Shown here: positions 1 through 7,151 of the stretch, one piece after another
Numbering within the stretch: position 1 is the first letter of the stretch
Layout of the letters: the number at the start of each line of letters is the position of its first letter
Origin: Candidatus Sordicultor fermentans
Lineage (GTDB): Bacteria; Atribacterota; Atribacteria; Atribacterales; Caldatribacteriaceae
Direction of reading: 5' to 3'
Length of the DNA stretch: 14,177 bases
Assembly: GCA_002385475.1 (NCBI GenBank)
Contig: DGDO01000023.1
Span: 9,582 to 23,758 of the forward strand
The notes under the pieces: generated by a model
What the model saw: the letters and a program-made list of their open reading frames with translations, nothing else
Database searches by the model: none
Told to the model about the DNA's origin: nothing
Program-made: the position numbers and the translations under genes

Positions 1-71
1 GGGCCCACCCGGATTCGAACCAGGGACCGACCGGTTATGAGCCGGCTGCTCTACCGCTGAGCTATGGGCCC
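1..71 (-). tRNA. tRNA with anticodon CAU (Met or lysidine-type Ile2)
   Basis: The minus strand folds as a complete tRNA. It has a 7-bp acceptor stem (GGGCCCA with TGGGCCC), a D-arm with AGCTCAG, an anticodon stem-loop GCCGG-CTCATAA-CCGGT and a T-arm containing GGTTCGAATCC. The anticodon is CAT. G1-C72 is paired, so it is not a standard bacterial initiator tRNA. The acceptor pairs C4-G69 and C5-G68 and the loop CTCATAA resemble tRNA-Ile2, which TilS modifies to read AUA, so the default label tRNA-Met is uncertain. The discriminator base and any CCA lie outside the window. Confidence 0.93.
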
Positions 72-85
72 TCAAGGCGAAATAA

Positions 86-114
86 ATATTAGCATATTAT
101 TGCTTTCTTATCAA
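86..114 (-). promoter_or_regulatory. Promoter of the CAU tRNA gene
   Basis: On the minus strand there is a -35 TTGATA (114-109), a 17-base spacer and a -10 TAATAT (91-86). Transcription would start about 8 bases before the mature tRNA 5' end, as is usual for tRNA genes. Found by inspection only. Confidence 0.7.
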
Positions 115-190
115 GCTTTGTCCAGGATAGGATAAAAATACATATTTAACCACCAGGTCTTTGCAATCTCGCTTCCATTGTGTTTTTGCA

Positions 191-222
191 ACTACCGAGA
201 GATGTTTTTCTCTTCCGGTAGT
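191..222. repeat. Strong hairpin between the two tRNA genes
   Basis: ACTACCG (191-197) pairs with CGGTAGT (216-222), and AGAGA (198-202) pairs with TCTCT (209-213), leaving a 2-base bulge and a 6-base loop. The T-run after it on the plus strand is only four bases, and on the minus strand there is none. It is not a clear terminator for the upstream tRNA-Ser; its role is unknown. Confidence 0.5.
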
Positions 223-353
223 TTTCATGTCTGATAGCTTTTTGTTTACGCTCTGAGGGGCTATGAGGGGGGGATTTATCCCCTTTATAAGTTCTTTTTA
301 TCTCACGCTGCAGGATATTCTTTTTATTGGTAGGTTGGTAGGAGGTTTTCTGC

Positions 354-441
354 TGGCGGAGGGGGCGGGACTCGAACCCGCATCGCCTTTCGGCTTACCG
401 GTTTTCAAGACCGGCTCCTTGCCAATTCGGGACACCCCTCC
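354..441 (-). tRNA. tRNA-Ser(UGA)
   Basis: The minus strand gives a class II tRNA: acceptor stem GGAGGGG/CCCCTCC, anticodon stem CCGGT/ACCGG with anticodon TGA (407-405), a long variable arm (GCC-GAAA-GGC type) and a T-arm with GGTTCGAGTCC. The discriminator is G and the 3' CCA is encoded (356-354). The long variable arm and G73 are serine identity features recognised by SerRS. The gene lies about 40 bases downstream of an operon that contains serS and starts with a serine-type T-box. Confidence 0.97.
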
Positions 442-455
442 CCGTTTCCTTGTTT

Positions 456-485
456 ATTATACTTTAAAAGAAGAGCTTTCTTCAA
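456..485 (-). promoter_or_regulatory. Promoter of the tRNA-Ser gene
   Basis: On the minus strand there is a -35 TTGAAG (485-480), an 18-base spacer and a consensus -10 TATAAT (461-456). The start site would fall about 8 bases before the mature tRNA. The -35 box overlaps the stop codon of the preceding oxidoreductase gene, so the tRNA can be made independently of the T-box operon. Confidence 0.72.
466..483 (-). terminator. Possible weak terminator at the end of the serine operon
   Basis: On the minus strand GAAGA (483-479) can pair with TCTTC (474-470) across a 4-base loop, followed by TTTT. The stem is short and has only two G-C pairs, and it overlaps the tRNA-Ser promoter. Read-through into tRNA-Ser is quite possible. 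Confidence 0.3.
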
Positions 486-1579
486 CCCCCGGACATGGAA
501 TGATAGGCATCTTCGATAAATTTCTGTACTTTTATTCCATCCTCTAAAGTAGCTCCCCGGGCATCTCTTCCGGCAAAGCGCAGTAGAAAGTCATGAGCAC
601 AAGCCATGTGGGCATTTATCCACCCCAGGGGGAATTTTCCCGGAAGGGCAAAAGGAGGAGGGAATTGAGAAATAGTTTCCAGTGCCTTAAACCCTCTGTT
701 TCCTCCCAGGGGAGAAGCCTTATCTTTTAGGTCGTAAATCTCAAGATAATTGGGTTGCATAGAATTATACCGGATAGCGCCTTTCCTTCCCTCTATTTCT
801 AATCTCAGCTCATCAGCACTCCCTGTGGATATCCGGCTACTTTCTATGCTTCCTTCGCCACCATCTGCTAGGTCAAAAAGAACCAAAGACCAGTCATCTA
901 CTTTTACATCTCTCCCATTTCTCTCGGGGATAAAAGTCTTTCCCCAGGAAGCTTTGATGTTTGCTTCTTCTCCTGTTAAATAGAATAAGAGATCCACAAG
1001 ATGAGAGCCTAAATCCAGCAGTGCCCCTCCACCGGATAACTCCTCATCCAGACGCCAGCTCCAGGGACGCTCTACATCTAAGTAGCCGGAGTGAAGATAC
1101 AAAGCTCGGAACCGGAGAATTTCTCCTAAGAACCCTTCCTGAATCAACTCTTTAGTCCGCCAAAGGGCCGGAACAAAGCGATTCTGAAAAACCACTCCCA
1201 GGAGAACATTTTCTTCTTTTACCACTTCCTCCATTGCCAGGGCTCCTTTTAAATTAGAGGAGAGAGGTTTATCGCAGTAAATAGCTTTCTTAGCGCAAGC
1301 CGCTTTGTTTACTACCTCCTGGTGCAGAACGTTGGGAAGGGCAACTACCACGATATCGATATCCTCTCGATTGATTAGCTCAGAAAAAGAAGAAGTGACA
1401 AAAGCAACGCCGGTCTCTTCTTTGACTTTCTGGGCAGTTTCAGGACGAGAGGTGGCTATTCCTCGAATTTCAGGAAGGCAGGGAAGGTCATGATAACAAT
1501 AAGGAATGCAAGAGAAAGCGAGGGCGTGAACCCGACCGATAAAACCAAACCCCACTATGCCTATTCCTATTTTCTCCAT
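482..1579 (-). CDS. Gfo/Idh/MocA-family NAD(P)-dependent oxidoreductase
   Basis: A 365-residue soluble enzyme of the Gfo/Idh/MocA family, which oxidises or reduces sugars, inositols and related hydroxy compounds with NAD(P). The N-terminal Rossmann fold shows GFGFIG at 10-15. The family's EKP motif appears as DKP (103-105), with the expected lysine at 104. The second domain has GGGALLDLGSH (183-193); D189 and H193 match the catalytic Asp and His of inositol dehydrogenases. The length is normal. The start lies 3 bases after the serS stop, with GAGG about 8 bases upstream, so it is translated as the last gene of the serine operon. The substrate cannot be told from sequence. A link to serine metabolism is suggested only by position, and it may simply be a passenger. 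Confidence 0.9.
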   Translation of the reverse strand: MEKIGIGIVGFGFIGRVHALAFSCIPYCYHDLPCLPEIRGIATSRPETAQKVKEETGVAFVTSSFSELINREDIDIVVVALPNVLHQEVVNKAACAKKAIYCDKPLSSNLKGALAMEEVVKEENVLLGVVFQNRFVPALWRTKELIQEGFLGEILRFRALYLHSGYLDVERPWSWRLDEELSGGGALLDLGSHLVDLLFYLTGEEANIKASWGKTFIPERNGRDVKVDDWSLVLFDLADGGEGSIESSRISTGSADELRLEIEGRKGAIRYNSMQPNYLEIYDLKDKASPLGGNRGFKALETISQFPPPFALPGKFPLGWINAHMACAHDFLLRFAGRDARGATLEDGIKVQKFIEDAYHSMSGG

Positions 1580-1582
1580 TTA

Positions 1583-2866
1583 TCAAGCCTCAAATTGGGG
1601 GGTTATAGATTTTAGTCCCCTGAGATAAGGCCGGAGAGCTTCGGGAATGGTCACTGTCCCATCTTCTTCCTGGTAATTTTCCAGGATGGCTACCAGAGTT
1701 CTACCCACTGCCAATCCCGAACCATTTAGAGTGTGCACATAGCGCACTTTGCCTCCCTGGTCGCGAAAGCGGATATTGGCTCTCCGGGCCTGGAAATCTT
1801 CAAAATTACTGCAAGAAGAAATTTCCCGGTATCTATTTTGAGAAGGAATCCATACCTCAATATCATAGGTTTTGCTGGCGGAAAAACCCAGATCACCGGT
1901 ACACAATACCACCACCCGATAGGGAAGATTGAGAATTTGCAACACTTCTTCGGCATCCTGAAGAAGTGTCTCCAGCTCTTCATAGGAGTTTTCAGGAAGA
2001 GCGAACTTCACCAACTCTACTTTGTTAAACTGGTGTTGACGGATTAAGCCTCTCACATCTTTTCCATAAGAGCCTGCTTCTCTTCGAAAACAGGCACTAT
2101 AAGCCACGTAATATAAGGGAAGCTCTTCTTCCCGGAGGATTTCTTCGGCGTGTAAATTGGTAACCGGGACTTCTGCCGTGGGGATGAGGTGAAGGTCATC
2201 CTGACAATGATAAAGGTCTTCATAAAATTTGGGAAGCTGCCCGGTGCCAATTAAAGATTTGGTGTTAACTAAAAAAGGAGGAAATATTTCCCGGTAGTGG
2301 TGTTTTTGGGTGTGGAGGTCTAACATAAAGTTAGTGAGTGCTCGCTCCAGGAATGCTCCCTCGCCTTTTAATACGGTAAAGCGAGAAGAGGCAATTTTTG
2401 CTCCTCGCTCAAAATCCAGAATATCCAATCCTTCCCCAATTTCCCAGTGAGGACGGGGGGTAAAGGAAAAATGTCGCGGCTCTCCCCACTGTTTTACTTC
2501 TTGGTTGTCATTTTCATCTTTTCCTACTGGGACTGTGGGATGGGGAATGTTGGGGAGGAAGAGCAGTTTCTCCCTCCATTTTTCCTCTGCTTCCCGGAGT
2601 TTTTCCTCTTCTTCTTTTATTTTTCCCGCTATTTTTTCCCCTTCCTGAAGTGCATCTTGAGGGTCTTTGCCCTCTCTTTTCAGGGAAGCTATCAGCCGGG
2701 AAATCTCGTTTCTCTTCTGGCGCAAGATATCTACTTCTCGCTGTGCAGCACGTCTTTCTTCATCCCAGGAGAAAAGCTCCTCCAGAAACCCGGAATCCAT
2801 TCCCCTTTTTTGCAGAGCTTCTTCCACAGATTCTTTGTTTTCTTTTATCCATTTCCAATCTAACAT
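1583..2866 (-). CDS. serS: Seryl-tRNA synthetase
   Basis: A class II aminoacyl-tRNA synthetase that attaches serine to tRNA-Ser in the cytoplasm. At 427 residues it has normal bacterial length. Residues 1 to about 105 are charged and heptad-like, forming the coiled-coil arm that grips the long variable arm of tRNA-Ser. The serine-binding TAE lies at 230-232, motif 2 begins at F260-RRE and includes GSYG (265-268) and RQHQF (276-280), and motif 3 is around GRTLVAILENYQ (388-399). All catalytic motifs look intact. The ATG at 2866 has GAGAGG upstream and follows the rtcB stop by 13 bases. Its place in a serine-type T-box operon fits the common regulation of serS in Firmicutes by uncharged tRNA-Ser. 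Confidence 0.98.
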   Translation of the reverse strand: MLDWKWIKENKESVEEALQKRGMDSGFLEELFSWDEERRAAQREVDILRQKRNEISRLIASLKREGKDPQDALQEGEKIAGKIKEEEEKLREAEEKWREKLLFLPNIPHPTVPVGKDENDNQEVKQWGEPRHFSFTPRPHWEIGEGLDILDFERGAKIASSRFTVLKGEGAFLERALTNFMLDLHTQKHHYREIFPPFLVNTKSLIGTGQLPKFYEDLYHCQDDLHLIPTAEVPVTNLHAEEILREEELPLYYVAYSACFRREAGSYGKDVRGLIRQHQFNKVELVKFALPENSYEELETLLQDAEEVLQILNLPYRVVVLCTGDLGFSASKTYDIEVWIPSQNRYREISSCSNFEDFQARRANIRFRDQGGKVRYVHTLNGSGLAVGRTLVAILENYQEEDGTVTIPEALRPYLRGLKSITPQFEA

Positions 2867-2879
2867 TTTATTTTTCCTC

Positions 2880-4337
2880 TCATCCTTTGATTACTCCTAA
2901 GGGGCGGGCATAAACCACTTTTTTTGAAATTCCCGCTCTTTCCACCACTTCTACTACTTCTCCTACATCTTTGTACGCTTCCGGGATTTCTTCTCGCAAA
3001 GTGGCTTTACTTTCCGCTTGAACTAAAACTCCTCGCTCTTTTAACTCATTAGCTATGTTTCTTCCTCTAGAGCGCCGGTCGGCTTCGGAGCGGCTCATCA
3101 CTCTACCTGCCCCGTGACAGGTGGAGCCGAAAGTTTCTTGCATGGCTAACTCTGTTCCCACGAGAATATAGGAGCCCGTTCCCATGTCTCCAGGAATTAA
3201 AACTGGCTGACCCACCTCTCGATAGCGAGGAGGAAGAGCAGGACTGCCGGCACTGAAAGCCCGGGTGGCGCCTTTTCGGTGAACGCAGAGCTTCATCTTT
3301 TGTCCTTCCACTTCGTGCTCTTCCCACTTGGCAATATTGTGAGCCACATCATATAGAGTAAACATTCCTAAACTGGCAGCCGATTTCTGAAAAACTTGCT
3401 CGAAAATTTCTCGCACCCAGTGGGTGATGAGTTGACGATTAGCCCAGGCGAAGTTGGCACTGCAGGCCATAGCCGAAAAATATCTTCTTCCTTCTGGAGA
3501 ATCACAGGGTGCGCAAGCCAATTGGCGGTCGGGAACTTTTATGTCATAACGGTTCATGGCTTTTTGCATTTCTTCCAGATAATCAGTGCATACCTGGTGT
3601 CCTAAACCCCGGCTTCCGGTATGTACCATAATGATTACCTGCCCGGGAAAAAGCCCAAAAACCTCTGCTAAATCAGGACGAAAAACTCGCTCTACCACTT
3701 CTAACTCTAAAAAGTGGTTTCCCGAACCCAGGCTTCCTAATTGGCCTTTTCCTCGCTCTCGAGCTTTGCTGCTCACTGTCTCCGGGTCTGCGCCTTCCAT
3801 AGCTCCCCTTTCTTCTATGTTTTCTTCATCCTCTTTAAATCCAAAACCCCGGCTGATGATGTAGCGTGCTCCTTTTTCCAGAACTTTTTCTAACTCGGGG
3901 ATGGAGAAGGAGAGTTTGCCTTTGGAACCTACTCCCGAGGGGATATTAGTAAAAAGAAGGGAAAGGAGTTTCTCAAGATGCGGCCTTACCTCTTCTTCGG
4001 TGAGGTTGGTTTTTATCACCCGCACTCCACAGTTGATATCAAAACCTACTCCTCCAGGAGAAATGACTCCCCCCTTCTCCTGGGTAGCTGCCACTCCGCC
4101 AATGGGGAAACCATATCCCCAGTGAATATCGGGCATGGCTAAAGAGCGTCCCACAATTCCCGGAAGACAGGCTACGTTGGCCACCTGCTCCGGTGCCTGA
4201 TCTTTGCGAATGGCAGAAATCATCTTTTCACTGGCATAAATCATGCCGTCGGTGAGCATCCCCTTTTTGTAGCTGCGGGGAATTAGCCACCGCCAATCGT
4301 CGACTTTTTGCAATGGTCCTTTCCAGGCCTCAGCCAT
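2880..4337 (-). CDS. rtcB: RNA-splicing ligase RtcB (3'-phosphate/cyclic phosphate to 5'-OH)
   Basis: A GTP- and Mn2+-dependent ligase that joins RNA 2',3'-cyclic phosphate or 3'-phosphate ends to 5'-OH ends; in bacteria it is linked to tRNA and rRNA repair. With the start at 4337 it is 485 residues. Metal ligands known from archaeal RtcB can be placed: D100 and C103 (GVGFDINCG), H208 (GSGNHF), H239 (MVHTGSRG) and H333 (DVAHN). The guanylated histidine is H408 in CHGAGR. The reading frame stays open back to a TTG at 4358, but that stretch encodes the AAAGGAGG ribosome binding site, so the ATG at 4337 (9 bases after GGAGG) is the better start. It follows its activator archease with a 17-base gap, a classic functional pair. 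Confidence 0.96.
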   Translation of the reverse strand: MAEAWKGPLQKVDDWRWLIPRSYKKGMLTDGMIYASEKMISAIRKDQAPEQVANVACLPGIVGRSLAMPDIHWGYGFPIGGVAATQEKGGVISPGGVGFDINCGVRVIKTNLTEEEVRPHLEKLLSLLFTNIPSGVGSKGKLSFSIPELEKVLEKGARYIISRGFGFKEDEENIEERGAMEGADPETVSSKARERGKGQLGSLGSGNHFLELEVVERVFRPDLAEVFGLFPGQVIIMVHTGSRGLGHQVCTDYLEEMQKAMNRYDIKVPDRQLACAPCDSPEGRRYFSAMACSANFAWANRQLITHWVREIFEQVFQKSAASLGMFTLYDVAHNIAKWEEHEVEGQKMKLCVHRKGATRAFSAGSPALPPRYREVGQPVLIPGDMGTGSYILVGTELAMQETFGSTCHGAGRVMSRSEADRRSRGRNIANELKERGVLVQAESKATLREEIPEAYKDVGEVVEVVERAGISKKVVYARPLGVIKG

Positions 4338-4354
4338 GGTATAAGTCCTCCTTT

Positions 4355-4774
4355 TCAAATATCAAAATAAACTTGGGCTCGCCAGAGCTGGGGTCTTATT
4401 TCTTCTACCTTTACCTCGTAATAGGTACAGGCTTTGACTACCCGCTGAACGTGGTGTTTTTGAGTATCGAGAGGCTCTCCTTCTACTTGGGCTTTGAGGT
4501 AATATTGTCCTAATTCTTGAATGTTAAACTCTTTCAATAGTACTTCCTCAGCTTCAAAAAGGTAAAGAAGCTCGTTGAGCCAGGTGACCAGTAGATCTTC
4601 ATAATCACTTCCTTCCACTTCTACCTGGGTAGCAAATCCTCCGTTCACTTCCTCTACATTGCAGATGAGAGAAAACATTCCCAGAGCGGCATTGGCAAAT
4701 ACCTCTTCTTTGGTCTCTCCCCAGGCTACTAATCCCACATCAGCGGTATGGTCTAAAATTTCAAATTTATTCAT
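4355..4774 (-). CDS. Archease, RtcB activator
   Basis: A small 139-residue protein of the archease family. Archease speeds RtcB guanylation and allows multiple-turnover ligation. The family signature LDHTADVGL is at residues 7-15, a conserved LLVTWLNELLYLFE segment follows mid-protein, and the C-terminus ends with the typical acidic residue (YFDI); the N-terminal aspartates and the C-terminal Asp are metal-binding in characterised members. The start has GAGGG 6 bases upstream and lies 9 bases after the serA-like stop. The gene immediately precedes rtcB, which supports the assignment. Confidence 0.95.
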   Translation of the reverse strand: MNKFEILDHTADVGLVAWGETKEEVFANAALGMFSLICNVEEVNGGFATQVEVEGSDYEDLLVTWLNELLYLFEAEEVLLKEFNIQELGQYYLKAQVEGEPLDTQKHHVQRVVKACTYYEVKVEEIRPQLWRAQVYFDI

Positions 4775-4783
4775 TTCTATCCC

Positions 4784-5734
4784 TCAAGAGCCTAAAGGAG
4801 CTGTCTCTTTGATGTGAAATATTTCTTTAATTTTTCTAACCAGAATTTCTGTGGCGTTCGAAAAAGCTTCTTCCGTACTTCCCCCGATGTGAGGAGTGCA
4901 AATCAAATTGGGGAGAGAGAGGAGCTCCTGGTCCATAGGAGGCTCCACCTCGTAAACGTCTAACGCTGCTCCTCCCAGATATCCTTCCTCTAGTGCTTTT
5001 CCCAAGGCTTTCTGATTTATAACTTTCCCTCGAGAGGTGTTTATGAGATATGCTCCCTTTTTCATTTTGTGTAAAACTTCTTCAGAAAACATTCCCTCTG
5101 TTTCCTGATTAAGAACTACATGTATGGACACGATGTCGCTTTGCTCCAGCAGCTCTTCTAATCGCGCAATCCTTTTTATTCCTCTTTTGGTAAATTCCTC
5201 ATCAGGAACGTAGGGGTCATAGGCCAGGACTTCAGCTCGTAGAACTTTAACTATTTCCGCTACTCGCCGACCGATGCCTCCGAATCCTATTATTCCCCAG
5301 GTTTTACCTTCTATTGTTTTTCCTGTGTATTCTCCCTTTAACCATTTTCCTTCCTTCAGGGAATGGCAGGTAGGATAGATATAGTGCAGAAGGGCGATAG
5401 CCAGCCCGATGGTGAGTTCTGCTACGCTGGAAGCAGAAGCCTCCGGGGTGTTGACCACTTTGATACCTCGCTCTTCACAGGCTTTGCGGTCGATGTTGTC
5501 CGTTCCCACTCCCGGTCGAGCTATCACTTTTAGTTGAGGAGCATTCTGAATAATGTGAGCGGTAACTTTCGGTTTGGAGCGAACAACAAAGACCTGCTTA
5601 TCTTGAATAGCTTTTATGATTTCTTCCTCACTATCGGAGGATAGAACTTCTACCGGGCCTATTTCTTGTTCTAACCTTTCTACCATTTCTTTAGGAATTC
5701 CTGCTGCTCCCAAAATTTTGATTTTTTCACTCAT
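4784..5734 (-). CDS. serA: D-3-phosphoglycerate dehydrogenase-like 2-hydroxyacid dehydrogenase (short form, no ACT domain)
   Basis: NAD-dependent D-isomer-specific 2-hydroxyacid dehydrogenase, probably the first step of serine synthesis (3-phosphoglycerate to 3-phosphohydroxypyruvate). Numbered from the upstream ATG at 5740, the nucleotide motif GFGGIG is at 152-157 and the catalytic residues are R237 (NTSRG), E266 (VEP) and H284 (TPHIGG). At about 316 residues it lacks the C-terminal ACT or ASB domains that give serine feedback inhibition in longer SerA proteins, so control probably rests on the T-box. GGAGG is 3 bases before the ATG at 5740 but 9 before the ATG at 5734, so 5734 is preferred. 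It overlaps the end of the aminotransferase gene. Other hydroxyacid substrates are possible, but the context favours SerA. Confidence 0.9.
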   Translation of the reverse strand: MSEKIKILGAAGIPKEMVERLEQEIGPVEVLSSDSEEEIIKAIQDKQVFVVRSKPKVTAHIIQNAPQLKVIARPGVGTDNIDRKACEERGIKVVNTPEASASSVAELTIGLAIALLHYIYPTCHSLKEGKWLKGEYTGKTIEGKTWGIIGFGGIGRRVAEIVKVLRAEVLAYDPYVPDEEFTKRGIKRIARLEELLEQSDIVSIHVVLNQETEGMFSEEVLHKMKKGAYLINTSRGKVINQKALGKALEEGYLGGAALDVYEVEPPMDQELLSLPNLICTPHIGGSTEEAFSNATEILVRKIKEIFHIKETAPLGS

Positions 5735-6878
5735 TATCATACACCTCCCAAACTCGGGTTAAGCTTTTAGCTAAATCCACCGCCACTCCCTGAGCTTTTA
5801 AGGCTCTACCCAGAGTGGCAATTATATTAGCAATATCGAAAGCACAAAAGCAATCTGAATGTTCTATTAAAATTATTTTTCCCTGAAGTTTAGTCTCGCC
5901 TCCTATTGTTGTTATTCCTTCTTCCTTGAGGAAAGAAGTGATTTGTTCTGCTTCTACCTCTTCTTGAACTTTTATAGCGGTAACCGAGGGAGAAGCAATA
6001 TATTCATCTTTTACCAGTAACTCTAAGCCTAAAGCTTCTATTCCCCGCCTTAACATCTGGGAGAGTTTTTGCCGGCGGGAAAAAATATTCTCCAAACCCT
6101 CTTTTTTGATTGTCTGCACAGTTTCATCCAGACCGAAAAGGAAGGATACCGGAATACAGGGACTTTCTGGAGTAGGGTGGTGGAAATATTTTCGCGTCTG
6201 AGCCAAATCCCAGTAGTAACGAGGACAACGAGCTTTGGCATTATATTTCCAGGCTTTATCATTTACGCTGAAAAGGGAAAGATAAGGATCTGGAGCTATC
6301 AGGTTTTTCGGGGAAGCAACCACTACATCTACTCCCCATTCATCGGTTTTTAAATCAACAACTCCTAAAGAATTCAGGGCATCTACTAAAAAGAGGAGAT
6401 GGTGTTTCTGACACACTTTCCCTAACTTTTCTATATCAGCTACTACTCCGGTGGAAATTTCATTATGGGTAATGAAAACTCCTTTTATGTCTTTTCCTGC
6501 CTCACTTCGCAAGAGAAGCTCCACATCCGGGGCAGTTATTACCTCACCCCGTTCACTTCCCAGGCGAAGCACCTGAAGGCCGAACCGTTCTGCAATCTGA
6601 GCCCATCGATTTCCGCTCTCTCCCATTATTCCGAATAGTACTTTATCCTGAGGAGAGAAAAAGTTAACCACTGCTCCCTCTAAAGCGCCAGCTTCTCCCC
6701 CGGGAAGGATCAAAACTTCGTTCTTGGTTTGAAAAACATCCTGCAAACCCCCCATTGCCCTCTCGAGGAGTGCTTTAAAAGCTTCATCCTGGTAACAGGT
6801 GATTTTCTGCGCTCTACCTTGAAATGCCCTCCGGGGGGTTGGGGTAGAGCAGGGAGCTATCAAAAAAGGTGTTTTCAC
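5727..6878 (-). CDS. Class V PLP-dependent aminotransferase, probable serine-pathway transaminase
   Basis: A fold-type I aminotransferase of the alanine-glyoxylate/serine-pyruvate group, which in several lineages replaces SerC for phosphohydroxypyruvate transamination. From the GTG at 6878 it has 383 residues. Visible features are a GEAGALEGAV phosphate-binding loop (61-70), THNEISTGV (137-145), the PLP-pyridine aspartate in LVDALNSLG (D166) and the Schiff-base lysine K191 in SPKN. The usual C-terminal RIGHxG, whose Arg binds the substrate carboxylate, reads LIEHSD here, so substrate binding may differ. The frame is open upstream to an ATG at 6962, but that lies in the T-box and would translate the terminator. 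The GTG has AGGAGA 6 bases upstream. It is the first gene after the leader and overlaps the serA-like gene. Confidence 0.88.
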   Translation of the reverse strand: MKTPFLIAPCSTPTPRRAFQGRAQKITCYQDEAFKALLERAMGGLQDVFQTKNEVLILPGGEAGALEGAVVNFFSPQDKVLFGIMGESGNRWAQIAERFGLQVLRLGSERGEVITAPDVELLLRSEAGKDIKGVFITHNEISTGVVADIEKLGKVCQKHHLLFLVDALNSLGVVDLKTDEWGVDVVVASPKNLIAPDPYLSLFSVNDKAWKYNAKARCPRYYWDLAQTRKYFHHPTPESPCIPVSFLFGLDETVQTIKKEGLENIFSRRQKLSQMLRRGIEALGLELLVKDEYIASPSVTAIKVQEEVEAEQITSFLKEEGITTIGGETKLQGKIILIEHSDCFCAFDIANIIATLGRALKAQGVAVDLAKSLTRVWEVYDNE

Positions 6879-6911
6879 TACGTTTCTCCTTCCTCGCTTT
6901 ATGGTATATAA

Positions 6912-6941
6912 CAAAAAACTCTCGCCCCCAGGGGCGAGAGT
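6912..6941 (-). terminator. Regulated intrinsic terminator of the T-box
   Basis: ACTCTCGCCCC (minus strand 6941-6931) pairs with GGGGCGAGAGT (6928-6918) and is followed by six T (6918-6913). The left arm is shared with the antiterminator, making the two folds mutually exclusive. Confidence 0.95.
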
Positions 6942-7140
6942 TTCTCGCTGTGCCACCCTCATTCGGTGGTTTTATCCACCCTCGTTTATTTAACGCTTAA
7001 GGCGGAGGGAATTACTTGTTTTCCTTCCCTCGGCTCCAGAGCGGATTCAGGAAGAAGAAATACCGGCTTCCACATAACCCGGCTTTCTGTTATTTCTCCT
7101 TTCCCCCTACTACTCTCTTTCTCAGCCGTTTCTTATTCTG
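6912..7140 (-). promoter_or_regulatory. T-box riboswitch, serine-type (tRNA-Ser-sensing leader)
   Basis: Reading the minus strand, Stem I is closed by CGGCT (7128-7124) with AGCCG (7035-7031). GAA-UCC precedes CUCUGGAG, placing a UCC serine specifier at 7045-7043. Further hairpins follow (GGTGG-ATAAAA-CCACC), then the T-box sequence AGGGTGGCACAGCGAG (6959-6944). The antiterminator pairs GGG with CCC and GCGAGA with TCTCGC around a 7-base bulge UGGCACA (6955-6949). UGGC complements the GCCA end of a G73 tRNA such as tRNA-Ser. The alternative terminator is at 6912-6941. Uncharged tRNA-Ser would favour expression of the downstream serine and SerS operon. The Stem I details are hand-folded. Confidence 0.95.
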
Positions 7141-7151
7141 AATGTACAAGT

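Noticed and set aside
191..222. Hairpin as terminator of the tRNA-Ser transcript
   Set aside because: No T-run follows it on the minus strand, and it lies more than 130 bases from the tRNA.
263..547. Open frame of 94 codons on the plus strand
   Set aside because: It runs across the tRNA-Ser gene and the end of the oxidoreductase gene, so it is a chance frame.
1733..2047. Open frames antisense to serS and the other operon genes
   Set aside because: All coincide with strongly conserved minus-strand proteins and show no independent signals.
4338..4358. TTG start for RtcB overlapping the archease stop
   Set aside because: The extra seven residues encode the AAAGGAGG ribosome binding site of the ATG at 4337.
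6879..6962. N-terminal extension of the aminotransferase to an ATG at 6962
   Set aside because: The extension would translate the T-box core and its terminator hairpin. The GTG at 6878 has a good ribosome binding site.
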